64,000 nt of DNA from an uncultured Balneola sp. (GCA_913058495.1 CAJXQC010000007.1:1-64000), one strand, 5' to 3'. Counted from the first letter of the stretch, positions 46,431 through 55,435 are shown. Notes: generated from the letters alone by a model not told the origin. Program-made: numbers and translations.

Positions 46431-46910
46431 TTAAAAGAAAGCTGCTTTAAAAAATGAGAAAGCAATCATTGCTGCTACGGTAACTTTGATAGCTGTTCCG
46501 GTCAAAAACCCAATAAAAGATCCCCAAGCTGATTTAAGAGCTGTTTTAACATCCTGTTTAAAGATCATTTCCCCAACAAAAGCACCAATCAATGTTCCAA
46601 GAAAAAATCCTAGCGGCGGAAAAAACAACATTCCAAGAATCATCCCAATTGTACTTCCTGTAACTCCATAGACAGTACCTCCAAATTTTTTGGTGGTGTA
46701 AGCCGGAAGTGCATTCTCCAGTATTAATATTGTAACAACAACAATTCCCCATGTCACTAAAAAGAAAGTACTGAACTGAGCAATCCCACTAAAATGAAGC
46801 ACTAAAAGAGCTCCGTAACTGAAAGGAAGCCCCGGTATTACCGGAAGAAAAGCTCCCGCTAAACCCATCAGAGTTAAAACCACACCAAGACCAATAAATA
46901 ATATTTCCAT
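46431..46910 (-). CDS. DUF456 family membrane protein
   Basis: 159 residues with the DUF456 pattern: an opening helix followed by 'GAFLPVIPGLPFSYGALLVLHF', then 'GGTVYGVTGSTIGMILGMLFFPPLGFFLGTLIGAFVGEM'. Glycine-rich membrane helices dominate. The function is unknown across the family. It converges on the second beta-propeller gene with only ten bases between stops. Confidence 0.88.
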   Translation of the reverse strand: MEILFIGLGVVLTLMGLAGAFLPVIPGLPFSYGALLVLHFSGIAQFSTFFLVTWGIVVVTILILENALPAYTTKKFGGTVYGVTGSTIGMILGMLFFPPLGFFLGTLIGAFVGEMIFKQDVKTALKSAWGSFIGFLTGTAIKVTVAAMIAFSFFKAAFF

Positions 46911-47063
46911 GAGCTATCAGATTTATGAACTGGAATGTACACGTAATTTACTTTTCTTTGTTTCGGTTATATGAGTAATCGGTTCTTGCACCAGTGTAAG
47001 CGTTTAGGTATCATCACTCACTTTATGAGTTTCTAGACTAATATTAATTAATCAAATTTTCTT

Positions 47064-48758
47064 ATGGCAAATGAGAACAACGGCGGTTCAGCTTCTATAA
47101 CCGCTAACGACTTCTTTGGGCACCCAAGAGGTCTTTCCACCCTTTTCTTTACCGAGCTTTGGGAGCGCTTTAGTTATTACGGTATGCGTGCACTTTTGGT
47201 GCTTTTTATGACAACAGAAGCCGTAGGTGACAACCCAGGCCTGGGCTTAGGTGTTGGTGAAGCTGCCGCTATTTATGGAATATATACCTTCTTTGTATAT
47301 GTTCTTTCTCTTCCCGGAGGTTGGGTTGCAGATCAACTTTGGGGACAAAGAAAAGCTGTCTTCGTAGGAGGTTGTATTATTGCAGCAGGTCACTTCAGTA
47401 TGGCCGTTCCAACTACCACGTTCTTTTTTATAGGATTGGCACTAATCGTTGTTGGTACAGGATTACTTAAACCAAACGTAAGTTCTATGGTTGGGGATCT
47501 ATATCCTGAAGGCGGAGCTCGCCGAGACGCCGGTTTCTCCATTTTCTATATGGGAATAAATTTTGGAGCAATTCTTGGTCCATTACTTTGTGGTTTATTA
47601 GGTGAAGGATATAACTGGCATTATGGTTTCTCATTAGCCGGTTTCGGAATGTTACTTGGATTGGTTTCCTATAAGATCGGTGGCAAATACTTAGGTGAGG
47701 CAGGAGATCTTAAGATCGATGACAGCCCTGAAGTATTGAAGAGAAGGAGCCGAATTTTTTATGGAATCGTTTCTTTCTTAGCAGCTGCAGTTGTGATCTT
47801 TGGTTTCCTGATGAGTTCCGGAGCAATTGATATCGCATTAGAAGCTCTTGCTCAAAACTTAGGACTCGCAGCGGTAGTAATAACTATCTTGTTCTTCGCT
47901 TACATCATTATCTTTGGTGGCCACACTACTGATGAAAAAAAGAAACTTGGTGTAATCTTTTGGTTGTTCATTCTTGCCGCACTTTTCTGGAGTGGATTTG
48001 AACAAGCGGGTTCTTCACTAAACTTATTTGCGCAGGATCTAACAGACAGATCTGTTGGCCCGAACTCATTTTTAGGAGGAATGGGAGCCTGGATAATGAC
48101 TTTGGTTTTTGCTATCCCAATAGGATGGTATGCTTTTAAGACTTATAAAAGAGAAGATGTATGGTCAGTTGCAAAATTTGCGGTGATCTTATCCAGTGTT
48201 GGTATTTTAGCATTTCTTTACTGGGTATTCAGCCAGGTTGGAAACGGATGGGAAATTCCCGCAAGTACTCTTCAGCTTATAAATCCTACATTTATTGTAA
48301 TCTTTGCACCGATTTTTGGTTTGCTTTGGACCTGGTTAGCTTCAAAAAATGCCAACCCTTCCATTCCTGTTAAATTTGGATTAGGACTTCTTGGCTTAGC
48401 TGCAGGTTTCTTTGTGCTCTCATGGGGTTCTGCTAATGCTTCTTCAACTGAATTGGTTTCTCCTGCTTGGTTGATAGTAACATACTTCCTTCATACAGTT
48501 GGTGAGCTTTGCCTCTCTCCTGTTGGGTTATCTTCTATGACCAAGTTGGCTCCTAAATCACGTGTAAGCCAGATGATGGGTATTTGGTTTGTTGCAGCTG
48601 CATTAGGAAACCTAATGGCAGGATTAATGGCAGGTCAGTTGGAAAGTCTTGCACCAACAGGTTTATTCCAAAGTGTAGCACTTGTTGTAGGTGGTGGTGG
48701 TATTATTGCGCTACTAGCTAGTCCGGGTGTAAGAAAACTTATGGGCGATGTAGAATAA
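47064..48758 (+). CDS. POT/PTR family proton-coupled oligopeptide transporter
   Basis: 564 residues with 12-14 membrane helices. The POT hallmark ExxERFxYYG is intact in 'FTELWERFSYYGMRALLVLFM', and the second signature 'GTGLLKPNVSSMVGDLY' follows. It imports di- and tripeptides with protons. It stands alone, with a terminator downstream. The last third contains 'GELCLSPVGLSSMTKLAP', also standard for the family. Confidence 0.94.
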   Translation: MANENNGGSASITANDFFGHPRGLSTLFFTELWERFSYYGMRALLVLFMTTEAVGDNPGLGLGVGEAAAIYGIYTFFVYVLSLPGGWVADQLWGQRKAVFVGGCIIAAGHFSMAVPTTTFFFIGLALIVVGTGLLKPNVSSMVGDLYPEGGARRDAGFSIFYMGINFGAILGPLLCGLLGEGYNWHYGFSLAGFGMLLGLVSYKIGGKYLGEAGDLKIDDSPEVLKRRSRIFYGIVSFLAAAVVIFGFLMSSGAIDIALEALAQNLGLAAVVITILFFAYIIIFGGHTTDEKKKLGVIFWLFILAALFWSGFEQAGSSLNLFAQDLTDRSVGPNSFLGGMGAWIMTLVFAIPIGWYAFKTYKREDVWSVAKFAVILSSVGILAFLYWVFSQVGNGWEIPASTLQLINPTFIVIFAPIFGLLWTWLASKNANPSIPVKFGLGLLGLAAGFFVLSWGSANASSTELVSPAWLIVTYFLHTVGELCLSPVGLSSMTKLAPKSRVSQMMGIWFVAAALGNLMAGLMAGQLESLAPTGLFQSVALVVGGGGIIALLASPGVRKLMGDVE

Positions 48759-48775
48759 ACCCTACTCTAATTTAC

Positions 48776-48814
48776 AAAAAGGCTTCTTTCTTAAATGAGA
48801 GAAGCTTTTTTTTT
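48776..48814 (+). terminator. Rho-independent terminator after the POT gene
   Basis: AAAAAGGCTTCTTTC and GAGAGAAGCTTTTTTTT pair with one bulged G and a wobble around a short loop, ending in a run of T. It starts 18 nt past the stop codon. Confidence 0.75.
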
Positions 48815-48905
48815 GTTTAATGAACTGTAGTAACCTTTGATATTACAAATTGTCCCATCCTTTTAGATGTATTCTAATTATTGATGATTTTGTAAATAGT
48901 GACTG

Positions 48906-48997
48906 AGTCATCTCGCGGCGAATGCCCAAGATCTAGATCGTTTTCAAAATTGTAAACTTTTGTACTGATCAAGATTCTTACCTATGCAAGAATGACT
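48906..48997. repeat. Decayed dispersed inverted repeat
   Basis: 'AGTCATCTCGC' at the left and 'GCAAGAATGACT' at the right are approximate complements. Inside are 'AAGATCTaGATCG' and 'gATCAAGATTCTT'. The order (GTCAT…AGATCT…AAGATTCTT…AATGAC) resembles intergenic repeats common in Bacteroidota. The rest of the 48759-49019 gap shows nothing else. Assignment rests on pattern memory only. Confidence 0.35.
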
Positions 48998-49019
48998 ATT
49001 CATTTAAGAAATTAAAAGA

Positions 49020-49727
49020 TCAAAACCGCTTGGCAATACCTAAAGTCAAGTACAAGTCATCGCCGTCAGAGTAAATAAACCCTGCATCTAACTGAAGTGA
49101 AGGATTTAAAAAGTGAACCATGCCTGCTTCAATCAAGTCGCTTGAAAAATTCTCGTCAAAAATTACTGCGTATCCGAAATAACCAGCTGTGTTTTCATTC
49201 ACAGTAAATCCTGGTGTGATATTAAAATTGAAAGAGCCATTGCCTAAACCATCCACAAAATCTCCATACCCGAAATTAGAGTTTAAGCCCCAATTCTCAT
49301 TAAGGGAATAATCAGCAAGAATCATGAATCGAGTTAAGTAATATTCATAATCATCATTAAAAAAAGGAAGATTGGTTCTGCTGAATAAGGAAAGATTGAG
49401 TTTATCTTCCTGAAAAGATCCCAAGCTGTATTTGAACGATAGAGATTGCACACCAACACGAGTATCTGCTCCATCAAAAAACAGAAGAGACCCTACACCA
49501 AACTGGGTTTCCAGATTATCAGTAATTCCCGTTCTTAAGAATAATTGGCCAACATCAGAAAAATTACCACTGATAGAGGCTCCGGATTCGAGATAAACTG
49601 TCTTTGCCGGAACAGTGAATGTTCCATAGCCTGCTCCTGGTCGGTCTGCAGATATATTTTGAGCAATTGCCGATCCTGAAAAAAGAAATACTGCGATAAC
49701 TAAAAGTGTAATAAGTCGATTATTCAT
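49020..49727 (-). CDS. Outer-membrane beta-barrel protein of the transporter/MetA-pathway type
   Basis: 235 residues from ATG 49727; the longer frame to 49784 overlaps mnmE on the other strand and lacks sense. A signal peptide (LITLLVIAVFLFSGSAIAQ) is followed by about ten alternating strands ending in a terminal aromatic ('LTLGIAKRF'), as expected of an outer-membrane barrel. 'ISADRPGAGYGTFTVPAKTVYLESG' resembles the family often labelled transporter (PF13557-like). It is divergent from mnmE across a 29-nt gap. Substrate unknown. Confidence 0.75.
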   Translation of the reverse strand: MNNRLITLLVIAVFLFSGSAIAQNISADRPGAGYGTFTVPAKTVYLESGASISGNFSDVGQLFLRTGITDNLETQFGVGSLLFFDGADTRVGVQSLSFKYSLGSFQEDKLNLSLFSRTNLPFFNDDYEYYLTRFMILADYSLNENWGLNSNFGYGDFVDGLGNGSFNFNITPGFTVNENTAGYFGYAVIFDENFSSDLIEAGMVHFLNPSLQLDAGFIYSDGDDLYLTLGIAKRF

Positions 49728-49756
49728 AGTAGATGATTTAAGCTTATATTTAACGC

Positions 49757-51148
49757 ATGAATGATACAAAGAAGAACAATTCAATCATACAGAAATCAGC
49801 GATAGCTGCCATTGCCACTCCTGTGGGAGAAGGTGGAATCGCGGTGATTCGCGTTTCAGGAAAAGATGCTATTTCAATAGTAAATAAGGCTTTTAAAGGG
49901 AAAACCCTCTCTTCTCTCGATTCCCATACCGTTCATTTCGGTAAGATCATCGACAAAAATAAATTACCTGTTGATGAGGTATTAGTAACCCTTTTTCATT
50001 CACCGAGATCTTACACAGGTGAAGAAACCGTCGAAATTTCCTGCCATGGCGGGGTGTTGGTTACTCAGAAAGTTCTGGAAACGATTCTGAGCCTGGGAGT
50101 AAAAGCAGCAGAAGCCGGGGAATTTACCCAGCGAGCCTTCCTGAATGGAAAATTGGATCTGGATCAGGCTGAAGCCGTTGCTGATATCATTCATGCAAAA
50201 AGCATAAAAGCCGTGGATGCTGCTCATCAACAATTGGAAGGTAAACTGGGAGATTATGTCCGAACCTTTCGTCAGCAAATCATTGATGCCACAGCAATGA
50301 TCGAGCTGGAACTGGATTTTATTGAAGAAGACGTTGAGTTTGCTAATAAGGAGCAACTTCAGAAATTACTGGAAGACGTAGATACAGAACTCTCGAATTT
50401 ATTGGATACCTATGAAACCGGACGTTTGGTAAAAGACGGCGTTAAAACCGTTCTTATCGGACGCCCCAATGCCGGAAAGTCCACACTTTTGAACACCTTA
50501 GTCGGCTCAGATCGGGCTATTGTAACCGAAATTGCCGGAACTACCCGCGATACCATCGATGTGGATTGGAACTTCGATGGCTTGTTATTCAAACTGATAG
50601 ATACAGCCGGACTTCGGGAAACCGAAGATATAGTGGAAGCAGAGGGTGTTAAGCGTTCACAAAAAGCTTTTGAACAAGCTGATCTGGTTATTTATCTGAA
50701 AGATCTTTCTCAAGCTTTCACGGAAGAAGAAAGAAAGGAAATTGCAGCTTTTCAGAAACGAGCAAACGAAACGCCTTTCATTCTGATCGGTACCAAAGCG
50801 GATATTGAAGCGGATCGGGAATGGCGAACAGAATTTGATTTGAAAATATCAGCGGTAGAAGAAGAAAATATAAAAGCGCTAAAAACACTACTGAAAAACC
50901 GCGCACTTGAGAACAAACACTATGATGCTTCCAGTTTATTGGTTACCTCTTCCCGCCACCGTGACGCTCTTCAAAAAACCAAGGAACATATTCAAGCAGC
51001 ATTAACCGGTTTAAAAAACGGTTTAACAGGCGATTTCCTTTCTATCGATCTAAGGGCGGCTTTAAATGAATTGGGAACAGTTACCGGCGAGATCACTAAT
51101 GAACATATTCTGGACTCCATCTTCTCACGGTTTTGCATCGGGAAATAA
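49757..51148 (+). CDS. mnmE: tRNA uridine-5-carboxymethylaminomethyl modification GTPase
   Basis: 463 residues, full length. An N-terminal formyl-THF-binding domain ('IAAIATPVGEGGIAVIRVSG', 'SPRSYTGEETVEISCHGG') precedes a helical domain with an inserted G domain. G1 is GRPNAGKS (235-242), G3 is DTAGLRE, and G4 reads TKAD instead of NKxD. The C-terminal FCIGK is intact; its Cys is catalytic in the reaction. With MnmG it modifies U34 of several tRNAs. A hairpin terminator follows directly. Confidence 0.97.
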   Translation: MNDTKKNNSIIQKSAIAAIATPVGEGGIAVIRVSGKDAISIVNKAFKGKTLSSLDSHTVHFGKIIDKNKLPVDEVLVTLFHSPRSYTGEETVEISCHGGVLVTQKVLETILSLGVKAAEAGEFTQRAFLNGKLDLDQAEAVADIIHAKSIKAVDAAHQQLEGKLGDYVRTFRQQIIDATAMIELELDFIEEDVEFANKEQLQKLLEDVDTELSNLLDTYETGRLVKDGVKTVLIGRPNAGKSTLLNTLVGSDRAIVTEIAGTTRDTIDVDWNFDGLLFKLIDTAGLRETEDIVEAEGVKRSQKAFEQADLVIYLKDLSQAFTEEERKEIAAFQKRANETPFILIGTKADIEADREWRTEFDLKISAVEEENIKALKTLLKNRALENKHYDASSLLVTSSRHRDALQKTKEHIQAALTGLKNGLTGDFLSIDLRAALNELGTVTGEITNEHILDSIFSRFCIGK

Positions 51149-51180
51149 AAAAAGCCTTACTCATTAAGCAAGGCTTTTAA
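51149..51180. terminator. Bidirectional terminator between mnmE and secG
   Basis: AAAAGCCTT and AAGGCTTTT pair around an ACTCATTAAGC loop. The arms are A/T-ended on both sides, so it can serve mnmE (+) and secG (-), whose stops are 58 nt apart. Confidence 0.8.
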
Positions 51181-51206
51181 ATTCTTTCAAAAAAGAAAAC
51201 TAATTA

Positions 51207-51602
51207 CTAGTTATCCCCATCTTCTTCTGAACCTAAAGGTTGTCTAGGCTCCTCATTTTGGATAGGAACAGCTGATTGAGTTTGAGATGGAGCATTCAGA
51301 TCCTGAACCGGAGCGCCACCATCCTGAAGAATACTACGAGACGGACCATTTCCGGAACGATCGATAGCAAAATTAGCTAGAATACAGAGTACCAAAAAAG
51401 CACCGCCGAAAATTCCTGTAGCCTTGGAAAGCAAATCTGCCGTTCTGCGAGCTCCTAAACCGGAGTTTCCGCCAAGAGCGCCACCGCCCCCACCGCCGCT
51501 AATTCCGGATAAACCGGATCCTTGACCATTTTGAAGTAAAACAACTAATATTAAAAGTGCGCAGATTATAGTTATTACTGCAACTAAAATGTTATAAAGC
51601 AT
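51207..51602 (-). CDS. secG: Preprotein translocase subunit SecG
   Basis: 131 residues. Two membrane helices flank the conserved 'LLQNGQGSGLSG' and glycine-rich cytoplasmic loop, then 'LGARRTADLLSKATGIFGGAFLVLCILANF'. A 40-residue Pro/Gln-rich C-terminal extension is longer than in E. coli but common in this phylum. It is an auxiliary subunit of the SecYEG channel. Confidence 0.94.
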   Translation of the reverse strand: MLYNILVAVITIICALLILVVLLQNGQGSGLSGISGGGGGGALGGNSGLGARRTADLLSKATGIFGGAFLVLCILANFAIDRSGNGPSRSILQDGGAPVQDLNAPSQTQSAVPIQNEEPRQPLGSEEDGDN

Positions 51603-51697
51603 GATAAAATCTTAAATTTTTCAGAGCATTAAAGATATTCAAATTTCTATATTATCCCAAGCGTGTAACTGTCATTTGATAAGGTTATTATCCATTC

Positions 51698-52621
51698 ATG
51701 GAAAATTTTTTAAACAGCATAGCAGATTTTTTTCAAAGCTCACCGGTAGTCACAAGCCAAATCCTTAAAACTCTTGTAGTTATATTCATTTTATGGGTCA
51801 TCCGTTCTTTAACGCTCCGTGTTGTCCATAAAAATGTAGAGAGTAAGCGCACTACTTATAAATGGAGAAAGAACCTTACTTATATATCTGCATTTATAGG
51901 AATAATTCTTATTTCTCAGATCTGGTTTAGTGCTTTGGGTAACCTCTCTACTTATTTCGGATTACTTTCTGCCGGTTTAGCCATTGCCCTGAAAGACCCC
52001 GTTACAGACCTTGCAGCATGGTTATTCATCATCTGGAGAAAGCCATTTGATGTTGGTGACAGAATAGAATTGGGTAAATCAAAAGGAGATGTGATCGATA
52101 TTCGCCCGTTTAAATTTACCATTTTGGAAATTGGTAACTGGGTAGATGCCGACCAAAGTACAGGTCGGGTAATTCATATTCCCAACCATACCGTTTTCAC
52201 AGAACAGCTTGCAAATTACACCAGCGACTTCCAATTTATCTGGAATGAAATTGGAATTATGGTCACATTTGAGAGCGACTGGAAGAAAGCTAAAGAAATC
52301 CTGAGCACAATCGCTGAAGAAGAATCCAAAGATTTTATTGAGCAAGCAAAGGAACAAATAAAAAGAGCTGCGAAATCCTACCTCATTGAATACCGCTATC
52401 TCACTCCCATCGTTTACACTAATGTAAAAGACAGCGGAGTGATGTTGTCGATTCGTTATTTAACTGATCCCCGAAGACGTCGAGGAAGTGCTCAGGCAAT
52501 TTGGGAAAGAGCTCTGGATGAATTTTCACAATCCGACTCCATCGATCTTGCTTATCCTACTATTCGGGTTTTTAATAATCCCAGAGAAGGCAAGCCGGAA
52601 ACCGGTGGACCTTCCGGCTAA
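51698..52621 (+). CDS. MscS-type mechanosensitive channel
   Basis: 307 residues. Two membrane helices, then the pore-lining helix region 'YFGLLSAGLAIALKDPVTDLAAWLFIIWRKPFDVGDRIELG', then the cytoplasmic beta domain with 'GRVIHIPNHTVFTEQLANYT' and a C-terminal alpha/beta domain. This is the short MscS form. It should release solutes during hypo-osmotic shock. It stands alone, divergent from secG. Confidence 0.92.
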   Translation: MENFLNSIADFFQSSPVVTSQILKTLVVIFILWVIRSLTLRVVHKNVESKRTTYKWRKNLTYISAFIGIILISQIWFSALGNLSTYFGLLSAGLAIALKDPVTDLAAWLFIIWRKPFDVGDRIELGKSKGDVIDIRPFKFTILEIGNWVDADQSTGRVIHIPNHTVFTEQLANYTSDFQFIWNEIGIMVTFESDWKKAKEILSTIAEEESKDFIEQAKEQIKRAAKSYLIEYRYLTPIVYTNVKDSGVMLSIRYLTDPRRRRGSAQAIWERALDEFSQSDSIDLAYPTIRVFNNPREGKPETGGPSG

Positions 52622-52823
52622 GCCAAATAACAAAAGACAAATCGCAAATATCAAAATACAGAATTCAACTTTTGAGCTTGGGTGATTTCGTGGCTTACAC
52701 TCTTTAAGCTTGTATTCAAATCATCAACAAAGACTATCTTTGATATAGCATAAAACTTAATGCAGAGGGTTAATTCAGAATCAAATAAGCCTTAACTTTG
52801 ATGCTCACTAAACATCAAGAGTA

Positions 52824-53480
52824 ATGGCTCCTCCTAAAGATAAAATCACTGAACAACTTATTGAAGAAGGCATTGATCCTTCTATCCGCGAGCACACTTT
52901 GGTTGAAGATTTAATGGCTATTTCTGTAGCCTCTGTACTTCTTTCATTCGGGATCGCATTATTTTCAGAAATGAATTTTTTGATCGGAGGAACGGCCGGA
53001 GTTGCTTTCCTTACTCAGTATGCAACCGGATTTTCTTTTGGTGAGGTTTTCTTTGTGATCAACATCCCCTTTTATGGTCTCGCTTTATGGAAACTTGGAT
53101 GGAAGTTTACACTTAAAACTTTTGTCACCGTATTTCTGGTTTCTCTTTGCTCAGATTATGTTCCCTTAGTTTTTGAATTTGGAGATATAAATCCGATTTA
53201 CGCGGCTGCACTCGGAGGCTTTTTAATCGGTACGGGATTGCTAATGTTATTCAGGCACAAAGCGAGTTTAGGCGGATTGAATATCGTTTCTATTTACCTA
53301 CAGAAATTCCATGATATCAATGCCGGCCGGTTTCAAATGTGTGTGGATGTAATCATCATCGTAGGTGCAATTTTTCTGGTAGATGTGATGGCTATTGTTT
53401 ATTCTGTGCTAGCGTCAGTCTTTCTCAACCTGATTCTGGCTGTGAATCATCGTCGTGGAAGATATCTGGCTTTAGACTAA
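52824..53480 (+). CDS. YitT family membrane protein
   Basis: 218 residues with about five membrane helices; 'IGGTAGVAFLTQYATGFSFGEVFFVINIPFYGLAL' and 'LGGLNIVSIYLQK' are YitT/DUF161 hallmarks. The C-terminal DUF2179 domain of the long form is missing, so this is a short member. Function unknown in the family. Fifteen bases separate it from the metallo-hydrolase gene, so they probably form an operon. Confidence 0.87.
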   Translation: MAPPKDKITEQLIEEGIDPSIREHTLVEDLMAISVASVLLSFGIALFSEMNFLIGGTAGVAFLTQYATGFSFGEVFFVINIPFYGLALWKLGWKFTLKTFVTVFLVSLCSDYVPLVFEFGDINPIYAAALGGFLIGTGLLMLFRHKASLGGLNIVSIYLQKFHDINAGRFQMCVDVIIIVGAIFLVDVMAIVYSVLASVFLNLILAVNHRRGRYLALD

Positions 53481-53495
53481 CCAAACGATATTCTT

Positions 53496-54410
53496 ATGAA
53501 CAGAAAAGACTTTTTGCTCCGCTCGGCAACGGTGGGCGCAGCTACTCTGCTTCCCATTCAAAAATTAGCCTTTTTACTTCAAACACCTTTTACAACCCTT
53601 CGCCGGAATGTAGGAACTTTTGTTGGCAGAGGCGGAACTATCGGTTGGCTGGCTACAAAAAATTCACTGGTAGCTGTGGATTCTCAGTTTCCAAACTCAG
53701 CACAAACTTGTTTGGATGGTCTGAAAGAAAAAACAGATCATGTAATGGATTATTTGATCAATACTCATCATCATGGAGATCATACAGCCGGAAATCCCGT
53801 TTTCAAAGGTTTTGCAAAACATATAGTGGCGCATCAGAATGTTCCGGACCTCCAGAAAAGATCAGCGGAAGGCAGAGGGCAGGAAGCCGTAGATGCCCAG
53901 GTATATGCTGACCTAACTTATATTGATAAATGGAGCGAAGAAGTTGGAGATGAAACCGTTCATTTGATGCATTTTGGTCCGGCTCATACCGGCGGCGATT
54001 CAGTAGTGTATTTCGAGAAAGCCAATGTTGCTCATATGGGAGATCTCATGTTTAACAGAGCTTATCCTTTTATAGATACTGATGGTGGAGCTAACATAAC
54101 CAACTGGATCCAGGTTTTACGCAAAACCATCGAAGAGCTGGAAAATGATACCATTTACATCTACGGTCATGGAAATTCTGAGTTCGGAATTACAGGCAAT
54201 AAAGATGACTTGATGCTTAAAAGTAATTTCCTCGAAGCACTTTTGGAATACACTCAAAAAGGGATCAACGAAGGCAAGAGCAAAGAAGAAATTGCTAAAG
54301 CTGAAGTTATTCATGGTTTTGAAGTATTTAAAGCGCCGGGTTGGGGATTAACGTTAAGTAGAAACATTGAGGCGGCTTACACAGAACTATCATCATCATA
54401 TGACCGATAG
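53496..54410 (+). CDS. Exported metallo-beta-lactamase fold hydrolase
   Basis: 304 residues with a Tat-like or Sec signal (MNRKDFLLRSATVGAATLLP). Zinc ligands are seen in H91-x-H93-x-D95-H96 ('NTHHHGDHTAGN'), His in 'GPAHTGGDSVVYF', Asp in 'VAHMGDLMF' and a final His in 'IYGHG', the full set of an MBL-fold enzyme. The periplasmic location follows from the signal. The substrate is unknown. It lies between yitT and a Cys-rich mini-protein gene and is probably co-transcribed with both. Confidence 0.9.
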   Translation: MNRKDFLLRSATVGAATLLPIQKLAFLLQTPFTTLRRNVGTFVGRGGTIGWLATKNSLVAVDSQFPNSAQTCLDGLKEKTDHVMDYLINTHHHGDHTAGNPVFKGFAKHIVAHQNVPDLQKRSAEGRGQEAVDAQVYADLTYIDKWSEEVGDETVHLMHFGPAHTGGDSVVYFEKANVAHMGDLMFNRAYPFIDTDGGANITNWIQVLRKTIEELENDTIYIYGHGNSEFGITGNKDDLMLKSNFLEALLEYTQKGINEGKSKEEIAKAEVIHGFEVFKAPGWGLTLSRNIEAAYTELSSSYDR

Positions 54411-54415
54411 TTGTT

Positions 54416-54601
54416 ATGGAAAATTCATCCCGTACATTAACTGAAGAAAACTCACAAAAAGCCTCGACAAGCAAAACCCGTTGTTTGTACTGCGGTCATG
54501 AAGCTGAATTGGTTTGGGTTCATGGTCACGGGCAATGCTCGAATTGCGGAATAAACACCGAAGAATGCTGTCGTGGTGAGAGCTGTGCTTTTGGAAATTA
54601 A
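54416..54601 (+). CDS. Cys-rich 61-residue mini-protein with a zinc-ribbon pattern
   Basis: Seven cysteines are spaced as C23-x2-C26, C41-x2-C44, C51-C52 and C57, with the motif 'RCLYCGHEA…GQCSNCG' typical of a treble-clef or zinc-ribbon fold. The first 20 residues are polar and disordered. It follows the MBL gene by five bases in the same direction, so the two are likely co-expressed. No named family recognised; a metal-carrier or regulatory role is a guess. Confidence 0.75.
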   Translation: MENSSRTLTEENSQKASTSKTRCLYCGHEAELVWVHGHGQCSNCGINTEECCRGESCAFGN

Positions 54602-54698
54602 GAATTCTTGAATGAAGGATTAAGAATTATTCTAGTTCTATAAGCTAAGAGGTTTTATTTACCACTAATACACCAACACACAAAAGTAATGATTAAAG

Positions 54699-54731
54699 TT
54701 TTGTGCTTTTGAGTTTCTGTGGCATTTTTCC
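54699..54731. repeat. Left copy of a direct repeat bounding the REP-RAYT unit
   Basis: TTTTGTGCTTTTGAGTTTCT followed by GTGGCATTTTTCC. The copy at 55559-55592 differs at a few positions. The two bracket the palindromes and the transposase in the same orientation. Confidence 0.65.
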
Positions 54732-54739
54732 ATAAGATC

Positions 54740-54773
54740 TTTTAAGTCTTTAGCGAATAGCGGAGACTTAAAA
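54740..54773. repeat. Long REP palindrome, left flank of RAYT
   Basis: Arms TTTTAAGTCT and AGACTTAAAA enclose TTAGCGAATAGCGG. The whole core appears in reverse orientation at 55497-55532, on the other side of the transposase gene, with one mismatch across 'AAGTCTTTAGCGAATAGCGG'. AGATCT precedes it, as it follows the other copy. Confidence 0.85.
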
Positions 54774-54786
54774 GTAACAATAAATA

Positions 54787-54801
54787 GAAGTCTCTGACTT
54801 C
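54787..54801. repeat. Short REP palindrome, left flank of RAYT
   Basis: GAAGTC-tct-GACTTC. It shares the AAGTC/GACTT arms with the long palindrome 14 nt away and mirrors the short palindrome at 55436-55454. Confidence 0.75.
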
Positions 54802-54817
54802 CACTATCTCAATCTTA

Positions 54818-55368
54818 TTAAATCAATACTTCATCTATTCGAATCAGGCCTGTTTTATATGTATACCAACTTGCGCTGCTATAAGGATAATCAACTGCTT
54901 TTTTACAGAAACCTTCCTTCACCGGATTGTAATGGATGTATTCCATTTTTTATGGAAAAACTCATTGCTTGTAATTTCCATCGGTCGATTATCTTGTCTC
55001 CAGAATTGATATTTCTTATTGTTAGAATTCCTCTTTCCTGCTTCTCTAAACAACCACAACATCCAATTCCTTCGGCTTTCTTTTTTATTAAATTCAAGAT
55101 CTTTAAGAATGGCTGATGCTGTAAACTTTTTAAAGTCTCTGAGTGTATTAGAAAGGCTACAATCTTCTTTTGCACTTATTACTAAATGGATATGATTGGT
55201 CATTATGCACCAACCATGAATGTTTAATCCTTTTTCTTTTTGGCAATATTGTAAGCTTTCCACAACAATAGTTTTGTAGGCAGGTCTGGTAAATACATCA
55301 ATCCATTCTATTACCGCAAAAGTAATGAAATGAGCTTGTTGGTGATTATAAATTTTAAATCCTGCCAT
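54818..55368 (-). pseudogene. REP-associated tyrosine transposase (RAYT, Y1/HUH type), frameshifted
   Basis: The gene starts MAGFKIYNHQQAHFITFAV and carries the HUH motif as HIH in 'WCIMTNHIHLVIS', followed by the conserved 'KYQFWRQDNRPMEI'. The first frame ends early at 54919. Reading on after one added base in the A6 run (complement of 54946-54951) gives 'YIHYNPVKEGFCKKAVDYPYSSASWY', the standard RAYT C-terminus, ending at 54818. With that base the product is about 183 residues, normal for the family. RAYTs mobilise REP palindromes as single-strand DNA. Palindromes flank it on both sides. Programmed -1 slippage at the A run is an alternative to mutation. Confidence 0.88.
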
Positions 55369-55435
55369 ATACTGAATGAAAAAGCCTTCTACATTTTAAA
55401 TATACAAGGCTTATATAAATATTTAGTATTTGGTT

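Noticed and set aside
53496-53590. A classical twin-arginine signal on the MBL protein
   Set aside because: The motif reads NRKDFL, with only one arginine before the lysine. Export is likely, but the Tat route is not proven, so it was described only as Tat-like.
53339-53911. A 190-codon frame rich in Ser, Cys and Arg
   Set aside because: It overlaps the end of the YitT gene and the start of the MBL gene in another frame; composition and lack of domain structure mark it as a shadow.
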